Positions 44,025 to 54,784 of a stretch of DNA of 64,000 bases are shown here, piece after piece. The DNA lies in NCBI RefSeq assembly GCF_001658025.2, contig NZ_CP014007.2:2666001-2730000 (forward strand), written 5' to 3'. The DNA is from Kosakonia oryzae (GTDB lineage Bacteria; Pseudomonadota; Gammaproteobacteria; Enterobacterales; Enterobacteriaceae). Within the stretch, counting starts at the first letter, position 1. The number at the start of each line of letters is the position of its first letter. Position numbers and translations under genes: made by a program. Under the pieces are notes generated by a model. The model did not search any database and had not been told where the DNA came from. It worked only from the letters and a program-made list of their open reading frames with translations.

Positions 44025-45512
44025 ATGTTTCGTCAGTGGTTAACGTTGGTCATTATTGTGCTGGTTTATATTCCGGTAGCGATTGATGCAACGGTGCTGC
44101 ATGTTGCCGCGCCAACGCTCAGCGCGGAGCTGAACGCCAGCGGAAATGAGCTACTGTGGATTATTGATATCTACTCACTGGTGATGGCGGGCATGGTGCT
44201 GCCGATGGGGGCACTGGGCGACAAAATCGGCTTTAAACGCTTGCTGCTCATCGGTAGCGCACTGTTTGGCGGCGCATCGCTGCTGGCTGCGCTGGTCACC
44301 AGCGCCAGCGAACTGATCGCCGCGCGCGCACTGCTGGCCGTCGGCGCGGCGATGATTGTTCCGGCAACATTAGCCGGTATTCGCACCACCTTTTCGCAAG
44401 CGCGGCACCGCAATACCGCGCTGGGCGTCTGGGCGGCGATCGGTTCTGGCGGTGCGGCTTTTGGGCCGTTGATTGGCGGTATATTGCTGGAACATTTCTA
44501 CTGGGGATCGGTTTTTCTGCTCAACGTACCGATTGTGATCGGCGTGATGATCCTGACCGCCCGCTATGTGCCGCGCCAGACCGGGCGTGCCGAACAGCCG
44601 CTGCATCTGAACCAGGCGCTGGTGCTGATTGTCGCCATCCTGCTGCTGGTGTGGAGCGCAAAAACAGCGATGAAAGGGACGTTACCGCTGTGGATGATTG
44701 CCAGCACGCTGATTAGCGGCACCGCGCTGCTGACCGGGTTTGTGCGTATCCAGCTTGCCGCCGCCACGCCAATGATCGACATGCGCCTCTTTACTCATCG
44801 CGTGATTTTGACCGGCGCGTTGATGGCGATTACCGCCATGGTGACGCTGGTTGGTTTTGAACTGCTGATGGCGCAGGAGCTGCAATTTGTCCATGGCTTT
44901 ACGCCCTTCGCCGCCGGAATGTTTATGCTACCGCTGATGCTGGCGAGCGGGTTTAGTGGACCGATAGCTGGCGTGCTGGTGTCAAAACTCGGCCTGCGTC
45001 GCGTGGCGACGGGCGGCATGGCGTTCAGTGCGCTAAGTTTTCTCGGCTTATCGATGACTGATTTCGCCACCCAACCGTGGCAAGCCGGAAGCCTGATGGC
45101 GCTGCTGGGATTCAGCGCCGCCAGTGCGTTGCTGGCCTCTACCGCCGCGATTATGGCGGCCGCACCACCAGAGAAAGCGGCGGCGGCCGGGGCAATAGAG
45201 TCGATGGCCTATGAGCTTGGCGCAGGTCTGGGGATCGCCGTGTTCGGCCTGATCCTGAGCCGCAGTTTCGCCGCCTCGATCCAGTTACCGCAAGGGCTGA
45301 GTAGCACGCAGGCCGCCCAGGCTTCCTCATCGATTGGCGAGGCGTTTCGCCTGGCGCAGGATGCACAACCGCTGATGGCGCAGCAAATTATTAGCGCCGC
45401 CAAAACGGCCTTTACCGGTTCACACAGCGTTGCGCTGAGTACCGCAGGCGCATTACTCATGCTGCTGGCGATCGGCATCTGGTTTAGCCTTGCGCAGGTG
45501 AAGCATAAATAG
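44025..45512 (+). CDS. smvA: SmvA, MFS multidrug efflux pump (495 aa)
   Basis: DHA2-family exporter with 14 helices. Near-identical N-terminus to remembered Salmonella SmvA (MFRQWLTLVIIVLVYIPVAI), with LGDKIGFKR motif A and RALLAVGAAMIVPATLAGIR. It exports methyl viologen, acriflavine and cationic biocides such as chlorhexidine in relatives. ATG at 44025; the longer frame covers the operator and is rejected. Confidence 0.93.
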   Translation: MFRQWLTLVIIVLVYIPVAIDATVLHVAAPTLSAELNASGNELLWIIDIYSLVMAGMVLPMGALGDKIGFKRLLLIGSALFGGASLLAALVTSASELIAARALLAVGAAMIVPATLAGIRTTFSQARHRNTALGVWAAIGSGGAAFGPLIGGILLEHFYWGSVFLLNVPIVIGVMILTARYVPRQTGRAEQPLHLNQALVLIVAILLLVWSAKTAMKGTLPLWMIASTLISGTALLTGFVRIQLAAATPMIDMRLFTHRVILTGALMAITAMVTLVGFELLMAQELQFVHGFTPFAAGMFMLPLMLASGFSGPIAGVLVSKLGLRRVATGGMAFSALSFLGLSMTDFATQPWQAGSLMALLGFSAASALLASTAAIMAAAPPEKAAAAGAIESMAYELGAGLGIAVFGLILSRSFAASIQLPQGLSSTQAAQASSSIGEAFRLAQDAQPLMAQQIISAAKTAFTGSHSVALSTAGALLMLLAIGIWFSLAQVKHK

Positions 45513-45523
45513 TGGCAGCCCGC

Positions 45524-46417
45524 TTAGGCCGTGCGGGCTACCTGGCGGGTCGACCACCAACAGAGCAGCGACCCGCCGCACACCATCACGGCGCCCTGCC
45601 AGAAGGAGAAAGAGAGCGGGGCGTTCAGCATCACGGCGGCCAGCGCCGAAGAGAGCACCGGAGTAAAGTAGGAAGCGGCGGCCAGCACCGTGACATTACC
45701 GTGCAGGATACCGATATTCCACGACGCATAACCAAAGCCCAGCGCCACCGCCGTCATGACTAATTTCACCGTTACCGACAGGCTGAAAACCATCTCCGGT
45801 TGCGGTGAGCTGGCATATTTTACCCATAGCGTCGCCGCCGTCAGCAGAACGAACAGCGTAATGCCATTGGCGCCCTGCGCATATTTGGCCGTTACCGTAC
45901 AATAAATCGCCCAGATAAATGCCCCGGCAAATGCCAGCGCATAACTGAGCGGGCTGGAAATAATATTTTCCCGGATGTCAGTCATATTCAGGCCGTTCTC
46001 GCCGCCAAGCACCCAACAAACGCCAAGTAATGCAAGCAATAGCCCCGGAATAACCCAGAAAGTCGATTTTTGTCCGTTAAATAATATGGCGCACAGAATG
46101 GTCAGGCTCGGCCATAAATAATTGACCATGCCCACTTCGATTGCCTGTTGGCGGGTGGCGGCCAATCCTAACGACAGGGCAAGGCAGAGTTCATAACTAA
46201 CAAATAACAGGCTGCCGACCAGCAGATATTTGCGCGGGAAGCGGCGCACATCGGGAAACCCGACGGTGAAGATCAGCAGGATACCGCTCAGGGTATAGAT
46301 CAGCGCCGCGCCGCCCACCGGTCCCAGGCCTTCACTGACAGCGCGAATAAAACCGACCATGGTGCTCCATAAGAATACCGCCAGTAAACCAATTAACGTT
46401 GCACGTTTTCTGTTCAT
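45524..46417 (-). CDS. yddG: YddG, aromatic amino acid exporter (297 aa)
   Basis: Ten-helix DMT-family exporter. Sequence and position divergent from fdnG match E. coli YddG, which exports Phe, Tyr, Trp and paraquat. Converges on smvA with an 11-bp gap and no terminator visible. Confidence 0.9.
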   Translation of the reverse strand: MNRKRATLIGLLAVFLWSTMVGFIRAVSEGLGPVGGAALIYTLSGILLIFTVGFPDVRRFPRKYLLVGSLLFVSYELCLALSLGLAATRQQAIEVGMVNYLWPSLTILCAILFNGQKSTFWVIPGLLLALLGVCWVLGGENGLNMTDIRENIISSPLSYALAFAGAFIWAIYCTVTAKYAQGANGITLFVLLTAATLWVKYASSPQPEMVFSLSVTVKLVMTAVALGFGYASWNIGILHGNVTVLAAASYFTPVLSSALAAVMLNAPLSFSFWQGAVMVCGGSLLCWWSTRQVARTA

Positions 46418-46498
46418 TGCTGCACTTTATCGGGAAAAACAAAACCTCAGCTTATAACACGGATTAATAACCTGGCGCGAATTCATCACCGCGTTATC

Positions 46499-46505
46499 TA
46501 CTCCT
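46499..46505 (+). promoter_or_regulatory. NarL heptamer candidate upstream of fdnG
   Basis: TACTCCT fits the NarL heptamer TACYNMT. Nitrate control through NarL is known for E. coli fdnG; the pairing partner is not clear here. Confidence 0.3.
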
Positions 46506-46561
46506 TATGGCTTAATAAAATCCGATAAGTGCGACTATTAGGGGTCAGCCATCCGGCGTTA

Positions 46562-46575
46562 TTGATTTACCGCAA
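46562..46575 (+). promoter_or_regulatory. FNR half-conserved site upstream of fdnG
   Basis: TTGATTTACCGCAA: the left half TTGAT is perfect and the right half matches ATCAA at 3 of 5. It is 64 bp upstream of the fdnG ATG, fitting anaerobic FNR activation as in E. coli. Confidence 0.4.
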
Positions 46576-46638
46576 TTATTTCGCCTGCCGGAATGTTTAG
46601 TTTCCCGCCGCAGTCGAAGACAAATAATGAGGAAAGCA

Positions 46639-49600
46639 ATGGACGTCAGCCGCAGACAATTTTTCAAAATCTGCGCGGGCGGTATGGCCGGAACCACAGT
46701 TGCCGCATTAGGGTTCGCCCCGAAAATGGCGCTGGCTCAGGCGCGAAATTATAAATTACTGCGCGCAAAAGAGATCCGAAACTCCTGCACATACTGCTCC
46801 GTGGGTTGCGGGCTATTAATGTATAGCCTGGGTGATGGCGCGAAGAACGCCAAAGAAGCGATTTATCACATTGAAGGCGACCCGGATCATCCGGTCAGTC
46901 GCGGCGCGTTATGCCCGAAAGGGGCTGGCCTGCTTGATTACGTCCACAGTGAAAACCGTCTGCGCTACCCGGAATACCGCGCGCCGGGCTCCGACAAGTG
47001 GCAGCGCATCTCCTGGGACGAGGCGTTTAGCCGCATCGCCCGGTTAATGAAAGACGATCGCGACGCGCATTTCGTAGAAAACAACGCCGCGGGCGTGAAA
47101 GTCAATCGCTGGCTTTCCACCGGTATGCTTTGCGCTTCGGCGGCCAGTAATGAGACCGGCATGCTGACGCAGAAATTTGTGCGCTCCCTCGGCATGCTGG
47201 CGGTAGATAACCAGGCGCGCGTCTGACACGGACCAACGGTAGCAAGTCTTGCTCCAACATTTGGTCGCGGTGCGATGACCAACCACTGGGTTGATATCAA
47301 AAACGCGAATGTGGTGATGGTGATGGGCGGTAACGCCGCTGAAGCCCACCCGGTCGGTTTCCGCTGGGCGATGGAAGCCAAAAATAACAATGATGCCACG
47401 CTGATTGTTGTCGATCCGCGCTTTACGCGCACGGCATCAGTGGCGGACATCTATGCGCCCATACGCTCCGGGACGGATATTACTTTCCTCTCCGGTGTGC
47501 TGCGCTATCTGATCGAAAACAACAAGATCAACGCCGAATACGTCAAACACTACACCAACGCCGCATTACTGGTGCGCGATGATTTTGCCTTTGAAGATGG
47601 TCTGTTCAGCGGCTACGACGCAGAAAAGCGCCAGTACGATAAAACCTCGTGGAACTATCAGTTCGATGAAAACGGCTATGCCAGACGTGATGACACGCTC
47701 AACCATCCGCGCTGCGTGTGGAATCTGCTGAAACAGCATGTCGATCGCTATACGCCGGAAACCGTCGAAAACATTTGCGGTACGCCGCAAGCGGACTTCC
47801 TGAAAGTGTGTGCAGTGCTGGCCTCAACCAGCGCGGCAGACAGAACCACCACGTTCCTGTACGCGCTCGGCTGGACGCAACACACCGTCGGTGCGCAGAA
47901 CATTCGTACCATGGCGATGATCCAGTTGCTGCTCGGCAATATGGGGATGGCGGGCGGCGGAGTGAATGCGCTGCGCGGCCACTCGAACATTCAGGGGCTG
48001 ACGGATTTAGGGCTGCTCTCGACCAGCCTGCCGGGCTACCTGACGCTGCCTTCGGAAAAACAGGCCGATTTGCAACAGTATCTGTCGGCCAATACGCCAA
48101 AAGCGCTGTTGCCGGATCAGGTTAACTACTGGAGCAATTATCCGAAGTTTTTCGTCAGCCTGATGAAATCGTTCTATGGCGATGCGGCGCAGAAAGAGAA
48201 CGACTGGGGCTTTGACTGGCTGCCGAAGTGGGATCAGTCTTACGACGTTATCAAGTATTTCAATATGATGGCGAAAGGCGAAGTGACCGGCTACATCTGC
48301 CAGGGCTTTAACCCGGTGGCCTCGTTCCCGGACAAAAACAAAGTCGTCAGTACGCTGAGCAAATTGAAGTACATGGTGGTCATCGATCCGTTAGTGACCG
48401 AAACCGCGAACTTCTGGCAGAACCACGGCGAAATGAATGATGTCGATCCAGCAACCATTGCGACGGAGGTGTTCCGTTTGCCGTCAACCTGTTTCGCCGA
48501 AGAGGATGGCTCCATTGCCAACTCTGGTCGCTGGTTACAGTGGCACTGGAAAGGCCAGGATGCGCCGGGTGAAGCGCTGAATGACGGTGAAATTCTCGCC
48601 GGGATTTACCACCGCCTGCGTGAAATGTACCGCACCGAAGGCGGTAAAGGCGCAGAGCCGTTGCTGAAGATGAGCTGGAACTACAGCCAGCCGCACAATC
48701 CGCATTCGGAAGAGGTGGCGAAAGAGAACAACGGTTACGCGCTGGCGGATCTTTATGATGCCAACGGACAACTGCTGGCGAAGAAAGGGCAACTGCTGAA
48801 CAGCTTTGCATTGCTGCGTGACGACGGCTCAACGGCATCATCCTGCTGGATCTACAGCGGTAGCTGGACAGAGCAGGGTAACCAGATGGCCAACCGCGAT
48901 AATGCCGATCCTTCCGGGCTGGGTAATACGCTGGGGTGGGCATGGGCCTGGCCGCTCAATCGTCGCGTGCTCTACAACCGCGCGTCGGCTGACGTTCAGG
49001 GCAAACCGTGGGATGCGAAAAGGATGCTGATTCAGTGGAACGGTGCGAAGTGGGTCGGTAACGACATTCCGGACTTCAACACCGCGCCGCCGGGCAGCAA
49101 TACCGGGCCGTTTATTATGCAGCAGGAAGGGCTGGGGCGTCTGTTCGCCCTCGATAAGCTGGCAGAAGGGCCGTTCCCGGAGCATTACGAACCGATGGAA
49201 ACCCCGCTCGGAACCAACCCGTTGCATCCGAATGTCGTCTCCAGCCCGGTTGTGCGCATCTATCAGGACGATGTGAAACGGCTGGGGAAAAAGGATCAGT
49301 TCCCGTATGTCGGTACCACATATCGTCTGACGGAACATTTCCACACCTGGACCAAGCATGCGCGCCTGAATGCGATTGCCCAGCCGCAGCAGTTTGTTGA
49401 AATCAGCGAAACGCTGGCGGCGGCGAAAGGCATCAGCAATGGCGATCGCGTTCGGGTCAGCAGCAAGCGCGGCTTTATTCGCGCGGTGGCGGTTGTCACG
49501 CGTCGACTGCGCACGTTGCAAGTGCATGGACAGCCGGTGGAGACCATTGGTATTCCGCTGCACTGGGGTTTTGAAGGTGTGGCGCAAAAAGGCTACATCG

Positions 49601-49686
49601 CCAATACCCTGACGCCGAACGTGGGTGATGCGAACTCGCAAACACCGGAATATAAGGCGTTTTTAGTGAATATCGAGAAAGCGTAA
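46639..49686 (+). CDS. fdnG: FdnG, selenocysteine formate dehydrogenase N alpha subunit (1015 aa)
   Basis: Oxidises formate in the periplasm with bis-MGD molybdenum, Sec196 and a 4Fe-4S cluster. Twin-arginine signal SRRQFFKICAGG at the start; cluster motif CTYCSVGCG...C. UGA at 47224-47226 (VDNQARV-U-HGPTVASLAP) is read as Sec, not a stop. The total of 1015 residues equals E. coli FdnG. Start at 46639 after GAGGAAAG. A hairpin follows the UGA. Heads the fdnGHI operon for nitrate respiration. Confidence 0.97.
47241..47253 (+). promoter_or_regulatory. SECIS-type hairpin in fdnG
   Basis: AGCAAG-T-CTTGCT stem-loop, with AGU/GUC in the apical part, starts 14 nt after the UGA codon, where bacterial SECIS elements bind SelB. 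Confidence 0.55.
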
Positions 49687-49698
49687 GGGAGCGAGATT

Positions 49699-50583
49699 AT
49701 GGCGATGGAAACTCAGGACATCCTTAAGCGCTCCGCGACCAACCCAATCACGCCGCCCCCACGGGCGCGTGATGATAAGGCTGAAGTTGCCAAGCTTATC
49801 GATGTTTCCACCTGCGTGGGCTGCAAGGCCTGCCAGGTGGCGTGTTCAGAATGGAACGACATCCGCGATGAAGTGGGGCACTGCGTCGGGGTTTACGACA
49901 ACCCGGCCGATTTGAGCGCCAAATCCTGGACGGTGATGCGCTTTAGCGAAACCGAGCAGAATGGCAAGCTGGAGTGGCTGATCCGCAAAGATGGCTGCAT
50001 GCATTGTGCCGAGCCGGGCTGCCTGAAGGCGTGTCCGTCTGCGGGCGCGATCATTCAGTACGCCAACGGTATTGTCGATTTTCAGCAGGATAACTGTATC
50101 GGCTGCGGCTACTGTATCGCCGGGTGTCCGTTCAACGTCCCGCGCCTCAATAAAGAGGATAACCGGGTCTATAAATGTACGCTCTGTGTCGATCGGGTCA
50201 GCGTCGGACAGGAGCCTGCCTGCGTGAAAACCTGCCCGACCGGCGCTATCCATTTTGGTACTAAAGCGGAAATGCTGACGCTGGGCGAACAGCGGGTAGA
50301 GAAGCTGAAAGCGCGCGGTTACGCCAGCGCGGGGATCTATAACCCGCAGGGCGTCGGCGGAACGCACGTGATGTATGTGCTGCACCACGCTGACCAGCCG
50401 CAGCTTTACCACAATTTGCCGGAAAATCCGCGTATCGATACCTCGGTCAATCTGTGGAAAGGGGTGCTGAAACCGCTATCGGCGGCGGGATTCCTCGCCA
50501 CGTTCGCCGGTTTGATTTACCACTACATCGGCATTGGACCGAACAAAGAAGTGGATGACGACGAAGAGGATCATCATGAGTAA
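49699..50583 (+). CDS. fdnH: FdnH, iron-sulfur beta subunit (294 aa)
   Basis: Carries electrons from FdnG to the membrane. Four 4Fe-4S motifs are visible: [37 protein letters not shown] and [21 protein letters not shown]. One C-terminal membrane helix (about 255-278) anchors it from the periplasm. Same length as E. coli FdnH. It begins 12 bp after fdnG and overlaps fdnI by 8 bp. Confidence 0.96.
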   Translation: MAMETQDILKRSATNPITPPPRARDDKAEVAKLIDVSTCVGCKACQVACSEWNDIRDEVGHCVGVYDNPADLSAKSWTVMRFSETEQNGKLEWLIRKDGCMHCAEPGCLKACPSAGAIIQYANGIVDFQQDNCIGCGYCIAGCPFNVPRLNKEDNRVYKCTLCVDRVSVGQEPACVKTCPTGAIHFGTKAEMLTLGEQRVEKLKARGYASAGIYNPQGVGGTHVMYVLHHADQPQLYHNLPENPRIDTSVNLWKGVLKPLSAAGFLATFAGLIYHYIGIGPNKEVDDDEEDHHE

Positions 50584-51232
50584 GTCAAAAATGATTGTGC
50601 GCACCCAATTTATCGATCGCGCCTGTCACTGGACAGTGGTGATCTGCTTTTTTCTGGTTGCGCTCTCCGGCATCTCGTTTTTCTTCCCGACGTTACAGTG
50701 GCTGACGGAAACCTTCGGTACGCCGCAGATGGGGCGCATTCTGCATCCCTTCTTTGGTGTGGCGATCTTCTTCGCGCTAATGTTGATGTTTGTGCGCTTT
50801 GTGCATCACAACATCCCGGATAAGAAAGATCTGCCGTGGCTGAAAAACATCGTCGAAGTGTTAAAGGGGAATGAGCACAAGGTCGCTAAAGTCGGAAAAT
50901 ACAATGCCGGACAAAAGATGATGTTCTGGACCATCATGAGCATGATAACCGTGCTTCTGGTGACCGGCGTCATCATCTGGCGTCCTTACTTTGCACAGTA
51001 TTTCCCGATTCAGGTGATCCGCTACAGCCTGCTGCTGCACGCCACATCCGCCATTATTTTGATTCATGCCATCCTCATCCATATGTATATGGCTTTCTGG
51101 GTGAAAGGCTCGATTAAAGGCATGATCGAAGGGAAGGTGAGTCGTCGCTGGGCACAGAAGCACCATCCCCGCTGGTATAACGACGTAGAGCGTCTGGAAG
51201 CGAAACAAGAGAGCACCGAAGGGATCAAGTGA
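50576..51232 (+). CDS. fdnI: FdnI, cytochrome b556 gamma subunit (218 aa)
   Basis: Four-helix membrane cytochrome that passes electrons from FdnH to menaquinone. His18 (IDRACHW) and later membrane His residues should bind two haems b. Starts inside the end of fdnH (translational coupling). A terminator follows. Confidence 0.95.
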   Translation: MSKSKMIVRTQFIDRACHWTVVICFFLVALSGISFFFPTLQWLTETFGTPQMGRILHPFFGVAIFFALMLMFVRFVHHNIPDKKDLPWLKNIVEVLKGNEHKVAKVGKYNAGQKMMFWTIMSMITVLLVTGVIIWRPYFAQYFPIQVIRYSLLLHATSAIILIHAILIHMYMAFWVKGSIKGMIEGKVSRRWAQKHHPRWYNDVERLEAKQESTEGIK

Positions 51233-51240
51233 TCTTACCC

Positions 51241-51272
51241 CCGCTCCGGACGCCCGTTCGGAGCGGTTTTCT
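51241..51272 (+). terminator. Intrinsic terminator of fdnGHI
   Basis: CCGCTCCG/CGGAGCGG 8-bp stem followed by TTTTCTT. Confidence 0.85.
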
Positions 51273-51468
51273 TATCTATTCACCAGGCGCATCAATGGCA
51301 CTCACAACACCGCGCCTTTCCCTGCGCAAATGACCGACATCATCCTGCGGGCTGCAGGTTGTTATCTGATTTTATGGATTAATGTGTCAGGCACGGCTTT
51401 TCGTCTGGTCTGCCGTGGTTGAATGGTCAATAATGCCCGCAACACTCTTTTAACAAGTGGTTTGTAGT

Positions 51469-52641
51469 ATGAAAAAAACGATTTTTTCGTTGGCACTTGC
51501 GACCTTTGGTCTGGGAATGGCGGAATTCGGCATTATGGGCGTGTTAACGGAGCTGGCCTCCAATGTCGGTATCTCGATTCCGTCGGCAGGACATATGATT
51601 TCGGCTTATGCCTCTGGCGTAGTGATCGGCGCGCCAATCATGGCGCTTGTTTCCAACCGGTTTTCGTTGAAAAACATATTGTTGTTTCTGGTGGCGCTGT
51701 GCGTCATCGGTAATGCCATGTTCACGTTCTCCAGCGCTTATCCAATGCTGATTATTGCCCGCTTAATTTCCGGTTTTCCGCACGGGGCAATCTTTGGCGT
51801 CGGCGCCATTATCCTGTCGAAAATTGCCCCTCCCGGCAAGGTAACGATGGCAGTAGCAGGAATGATCGCCGGTATGACCGTCGCGAACCTGATCGGTATT
51901 CCGCTGGGTACATGGATCGGTCACAGCTTTAGCTGGCGCTATACCTTCTTGCTGATTTCGCTGTTCGACATCGCCGTGATTGTCTCGGTGATTTTCTGGG
52001 TTCCGGCGCTGTTTGATAACACCGAAAGCCGCCTGCGCGAACAGTTTCATTTCCTGAAAAAACCCGAACCGTGGCTAATTTTCGCCGCCACGATGTTTGG
52101 CAATGCCGGTGTATTTGCCTGGTTCAGCTACGTGAAACCCTACATGGTCACTGTCTCTGGCTTCTCGGAAGCCTCGATGACCTTCATCATGACGTTGATG
52201 GGGCTGGGAATGGTGCTGGGAAATATGTTTTCCGGCAAGCTCTCCGTTAAGTTCAGCCCCTTACGCATTGCGGCGGCAACTGAGTTTTTCATTATGCTGG
52301 CGATGCTGGCGCTGTTTGTCGCCGGTGAAAACAGCGTCGGGGCGCTGTCGCTCGGCTTTATCTGCTGCGCTGGCCTGTTTGCGCTCTCCGCGCCGCTGCA
52401 AATTATGCTGCTGCAAAATGCGAAGGGCGGTGAGATGTTGGGCGCCGCCGGGGGGCAAATGGCCTTTAACCTCGGTAACGCGGTGGGCGCCTGGTTCGGT
52501 GGCTTGATCATCACTTTCGGTCTGACTTATCGCTATCTTACGCTGCCAGCAGCGGTGCTGACCTTTGCCGCCATGAGCGCATTGCTGGTCTATGGCCGTC
52601 TGCAAACAAAGCTGAAAACCGAATCTGTCGCGCAGGCATAA
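51469..52641 (+). CDS. AraJ-like MFS transporter (390 aa)
   Basis: Twelve-helix major facilitator aligning along its length with remembered E. coli AraJ (LGMAEFGIMGVLTELASNVGISIP; GLFALSAPLQIMLLQNAKGGEMLGAAGGQ). AraJ is arabinose-induced but not required for arabinose use; relatives export drugs or sugars. No AraC half-sites could be identified confidently upstream. ATG at 51469 preferred over a GTG four codons earlier. Confidence 0.85.
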   Translation: MKKTIFSLALATFGLGMAEFGIMGVLTELASNVGISIPSAGHMISAYASGVVIGAPIMALVSNRFSLKNILLFLVALCVIGNAMFTFSSAYPMLIIARLISGFPHGAIFGVGAIILSKIAPPGKVTMAVAGMIAGMTVANLIGIPLGTWIGHSFSWRYTFLLISLFDIAVIVSVIFWVPALFDNTESRLREQFHFLKKPEPWLIFAATMFGNAGVFAWFSYVKPYMVTVSGFSEASMTFIMTLMGLGMVLGNMFSGKLSVKFSPLRIAAATEFFIMLAMLALFVAGENSVGALSLGFICCAGLFALSAPLQIMLLQNAKGGEMLGAAGGQMAFNLGNAVGAWFGGLIITFGLTYRYLTLPAAVLTFAAMSALLVYGRLQTKLKTESVAQA

Positions 52642-52671
52642 AAAAACCGGGTAAGCACGACGCTTACCCGG
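52641..52671 (-). terminator. Intrinsic terminator of the minus-strand operon
   Basis: CCGGGTAAGC/GCTTACCCGG 10-bp stem with a T-run on the minus strand, 22 bp past the AhpD-like gene stop. Confidence 0.9.
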
Positions 52672-52693
52672 CCTGAGAATAGCGGCGGCACCC

Positions 52694-53785
52694 TCAGGGC
52701 AACCAGGGTTCCCCCAGCGTAAGCATCAGACGGTTGGCCCAGGCAAAAAACGCGGCGGACTGTAGCAGATCAAGCTGTTGCAAAGTGTCCAGATCCTGTT
52801 CCTTCAGCTTCTCCAGATGCTGTGTGGTCAGCGCCGGAGGCGTCACCGACAGGGCGGCGGCGGCATCAATTTCAGCCTGCCAGCGTGCTGATTGCCCGGC
52901 GCTCAGGATCTCTCCTGGTTGCACAGCAAGCAGTGTCTCTACGGCATTATCGTCCTTCGACAACTGGCTGGTTTTGCGCGCATGGACTGAAGCGCAATAG
53001 ATACAGCCATTAATTTTACTGGTGACCGTTGCCGCCAGCTCACGCTCGGCGCGCGGCAAACCGCCAAGGGTGTAGAAGATGCCCTTATCCGTCAACGTGC
53101 GTTGCTCAAGCACCGGGAGATTACGGCCTAACAGACGGAAATAGTCAGAATCGCTATGGCCGAATTTCGCCAGAATCGCCTGTTCGGCTGCCGTAAACTC
53201 CGCCAGCGGTTTTGCGGCAATCCACGTCTCCCAGCCCAGTTCCTGCTGAGTAAACTGCACCGGCGCAGGTTTCCCGGTTTGCGTTGTCGGTGTGGTATGC
53301 CAGATACCTGCCACCACCGGTTTTTCGCTGGCGGAAACGGGCTTGCCATTGAGTAAACGTAACCCGGCCAGCAGACGGCTCTGGAAGCTGACAAACGCCA
53401 CCAGTTGCGCCAGCGTAACAATGCTCTCTTTGTTCCAGCCCGCCGCCGTCAGCGTTTTCAGTGCCTGCGGCGTCGCTTCTACCGGGGAAAAAGTCAGCAA
53501 CCGCGCAAACTCCAGCGCTGGTGTCAGGCGGGCAGACGTCGGGTCGGCAAGGCCAAAACTGGCGTAGTGGGCCGCCAGATCGTTGGCTTCATGCCACTTC
53601 GCTACTTTCGCCGCCACAATAAAGCGTTCATCCAGCGCAAAGGGGTGCTCCTGGTCACCGAACAGCGCTTCATAGCTGCCCTGAGCATGGCGGGTGGCCG
53701 CATCACGCGTTTCACGCGCACGTTGCAGTTCCGAACCGGCGGCGATCTCCGCCAGTTCAGCAAGAATATCCAGACTTAGCGCCAT
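52694..53785 (-). CDS. AhpD-like CMD-domain protein, apparently two fused domains (363 aa)
   Basis: The C-terminal half has the AhpD-type redox motif in SKINGCIYCASVHARK; the N-terminal half is a related helical domain without the Cys pair (ALKTLTAAGWNKESIVTLAQLVAFVSFQSR). I recall families in which these two halves are separate genes beside the same monooxygenase and ABC genes, so this seems to be a fusion. Likely a peroxidase or reductase acting with the monooxygenase upstream. Last gene of the operon; AAGGAG site. Confidence 0.8.
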   Translation of the reverse strand: MALSLDILAELAEIAAGSELQRARETRDAATRHAQGSYEALFGDQEHPFALDERFIVAAKVAKWHEANDLAAHYASFGLADPTSARLTPALEFARLLTFSPVEATPQALKTLTAAGWNKESIVTLAQLVAFVSFQSRLLAGLRLLNGKPVSASEKPVVAGIWHTTPTTQTGKPAPVQFTQQELGWETWIAAKPLAEFTAAEQAILAKFGHSDSDYFRLLGRNLPVLEQRTLTDKGIFYTLGGLPRAERELAATVTSKINGCIYCASVHARKTSQLSKDDNAVETLLAVQPGEILSAGQSARWQAEIDAAAALSVTPPALTTQHLEKLKEQDLDTLQQLDLLQSAAFFAWANRLMLTLGEPWLP

Positions 53786-53794
53786 AGAGGCTCC

Positions 53795-54784
53795 TTATAG
53801 AATGCGCGGAGCGATATGCTCAGCAATCAGTTCAATGGAACGTAACGTGTCGCGGTGCGACGGTTCGACGGAATGCACCTGAAAAGAGATATCGGTGGCG
53901 CGCGCCAGAATGGTGTCCTGCGCCAGCGATGCGAGCACCGTTTGCACATCGCCGATATGCGCATCAAACTGGCGGATATAATCCGTGACGTTGTCACCTA
54001 AAACTGCATGGCCTGCTGTGCGATGTTGCGCGGCCTGGCGGCTCAAGCCCGGTGCGGCAACCTTCAGCGCATAGTCGCGGCTGTCGGCGACAAACGCCGT
54101 ACGCGAAGCGAGTATGCGCGGCGCAACGCCCGCCGGGAGCGCATCAAGGTAAGCATCCACCATCGGATTCTGAATGGCATCGAGGGTGAGCGAGGGGTTA
54201 TCGGCCGGGCGCGGCTGAGTTCGGGACAGCATCAGTCCGTGTCCGCTCTGGCCTGCACGGATTGCGCCGTCAACGGAAAAGGTGGCGATCCACACCCGTT
54301 CAGCCAACTGTGGCGCTGGAGGGTAAAGGTGGTTATCCGGGTGCGTCAGCGAATCACCGCGCCAGGCACTCTGGATCAGGTGCAGCGCATCAGCGAATAC
54401 CGTCGCCCGTTCATCAATTGTCAGGCCAAAGGGCAGAAAAGAGGTCGCCGTACCCCCCGAGCCAAACCCCACTTCCAGCCGTCCATCGGCCAGCAGATCG
54501 AGTACGGCGGCATCTTCTGCCACGCGCAACGGGTTTTCCAGCGGCAGGGTGATAATGGCCGTGCCAAGACGAATAGTTTCCGTGTGTGCCGCGACATGCG
54601 CCAGAAAGACCAGCGGCGAAGGCAGACCACCTTCATGTTCGTGAAAGTGGTGCTGCGCAATCCATGCGCTGTCGAAGCCGTACCGTTCCGCATGGCGGAT
54701 CTGCTCCGTGGCCAACCGGTAGCGCTCTTTGGGTGCAGCATCGTCAAGCAGACGGGTAAAAAAACCCAGGCGTTTTCGCGTCAT
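53795..54784 (-). CDS. Luciferase-like FMN-dependent monooxygenase (329 aa)
   Basis: Bacterial luciferase-fold TIM barrel: the family phrase AERYGFDSAWIAQHHFHEHEGG, then TIRLGTAIITLPLENPLRVAEDAAVLDLLADGRLEVGFGSGG. It resembles the group I remember as the KPN_01858 family. Uses reduced FMN and oxygen on an unknown substrate, probably the ligand of the adjacent importer. ATG at 54784 overlaps the ATPase stop (ATGA); longer starts are rejected. Confidence 0.85.
   Translation of the reverse strand: MTRKRLGFFTRLLDDAAPKERYRLATEQIRHAERYGFDSAWIAQHHFHEHEGGLPSPLVFLAHVAAHTETIRLGTAIITLPLENPLRVAEDAAVLDLLADGRLEVGFGSGGTATSFLPFGLTIDERATVFADALHLIQSAWRGDSLTHPDNHLYPPAPQLAERVWIATFSVDGAIRAGQSGHGLMLSRTQPRPADNPSLTLDAIQNPMVDAYLDALPAGVAPRILASRTAFVADSRDYALKVAAPGLSRQAAQHRTAGHAVLGDNVTDYIRQFDAHIGDVQTVLASLAQDTILARATDISFQVHSVEPSHRDTLRSIELIAEHIAPRIL

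Noticed and set aside
46627-47226. Reading fdnG as a truncated pseudogene plus a second gene from 47275
   Set aside because: The break is a UGA at the known selenocysteine position, and the joined protein has exactly the family length of 1015.
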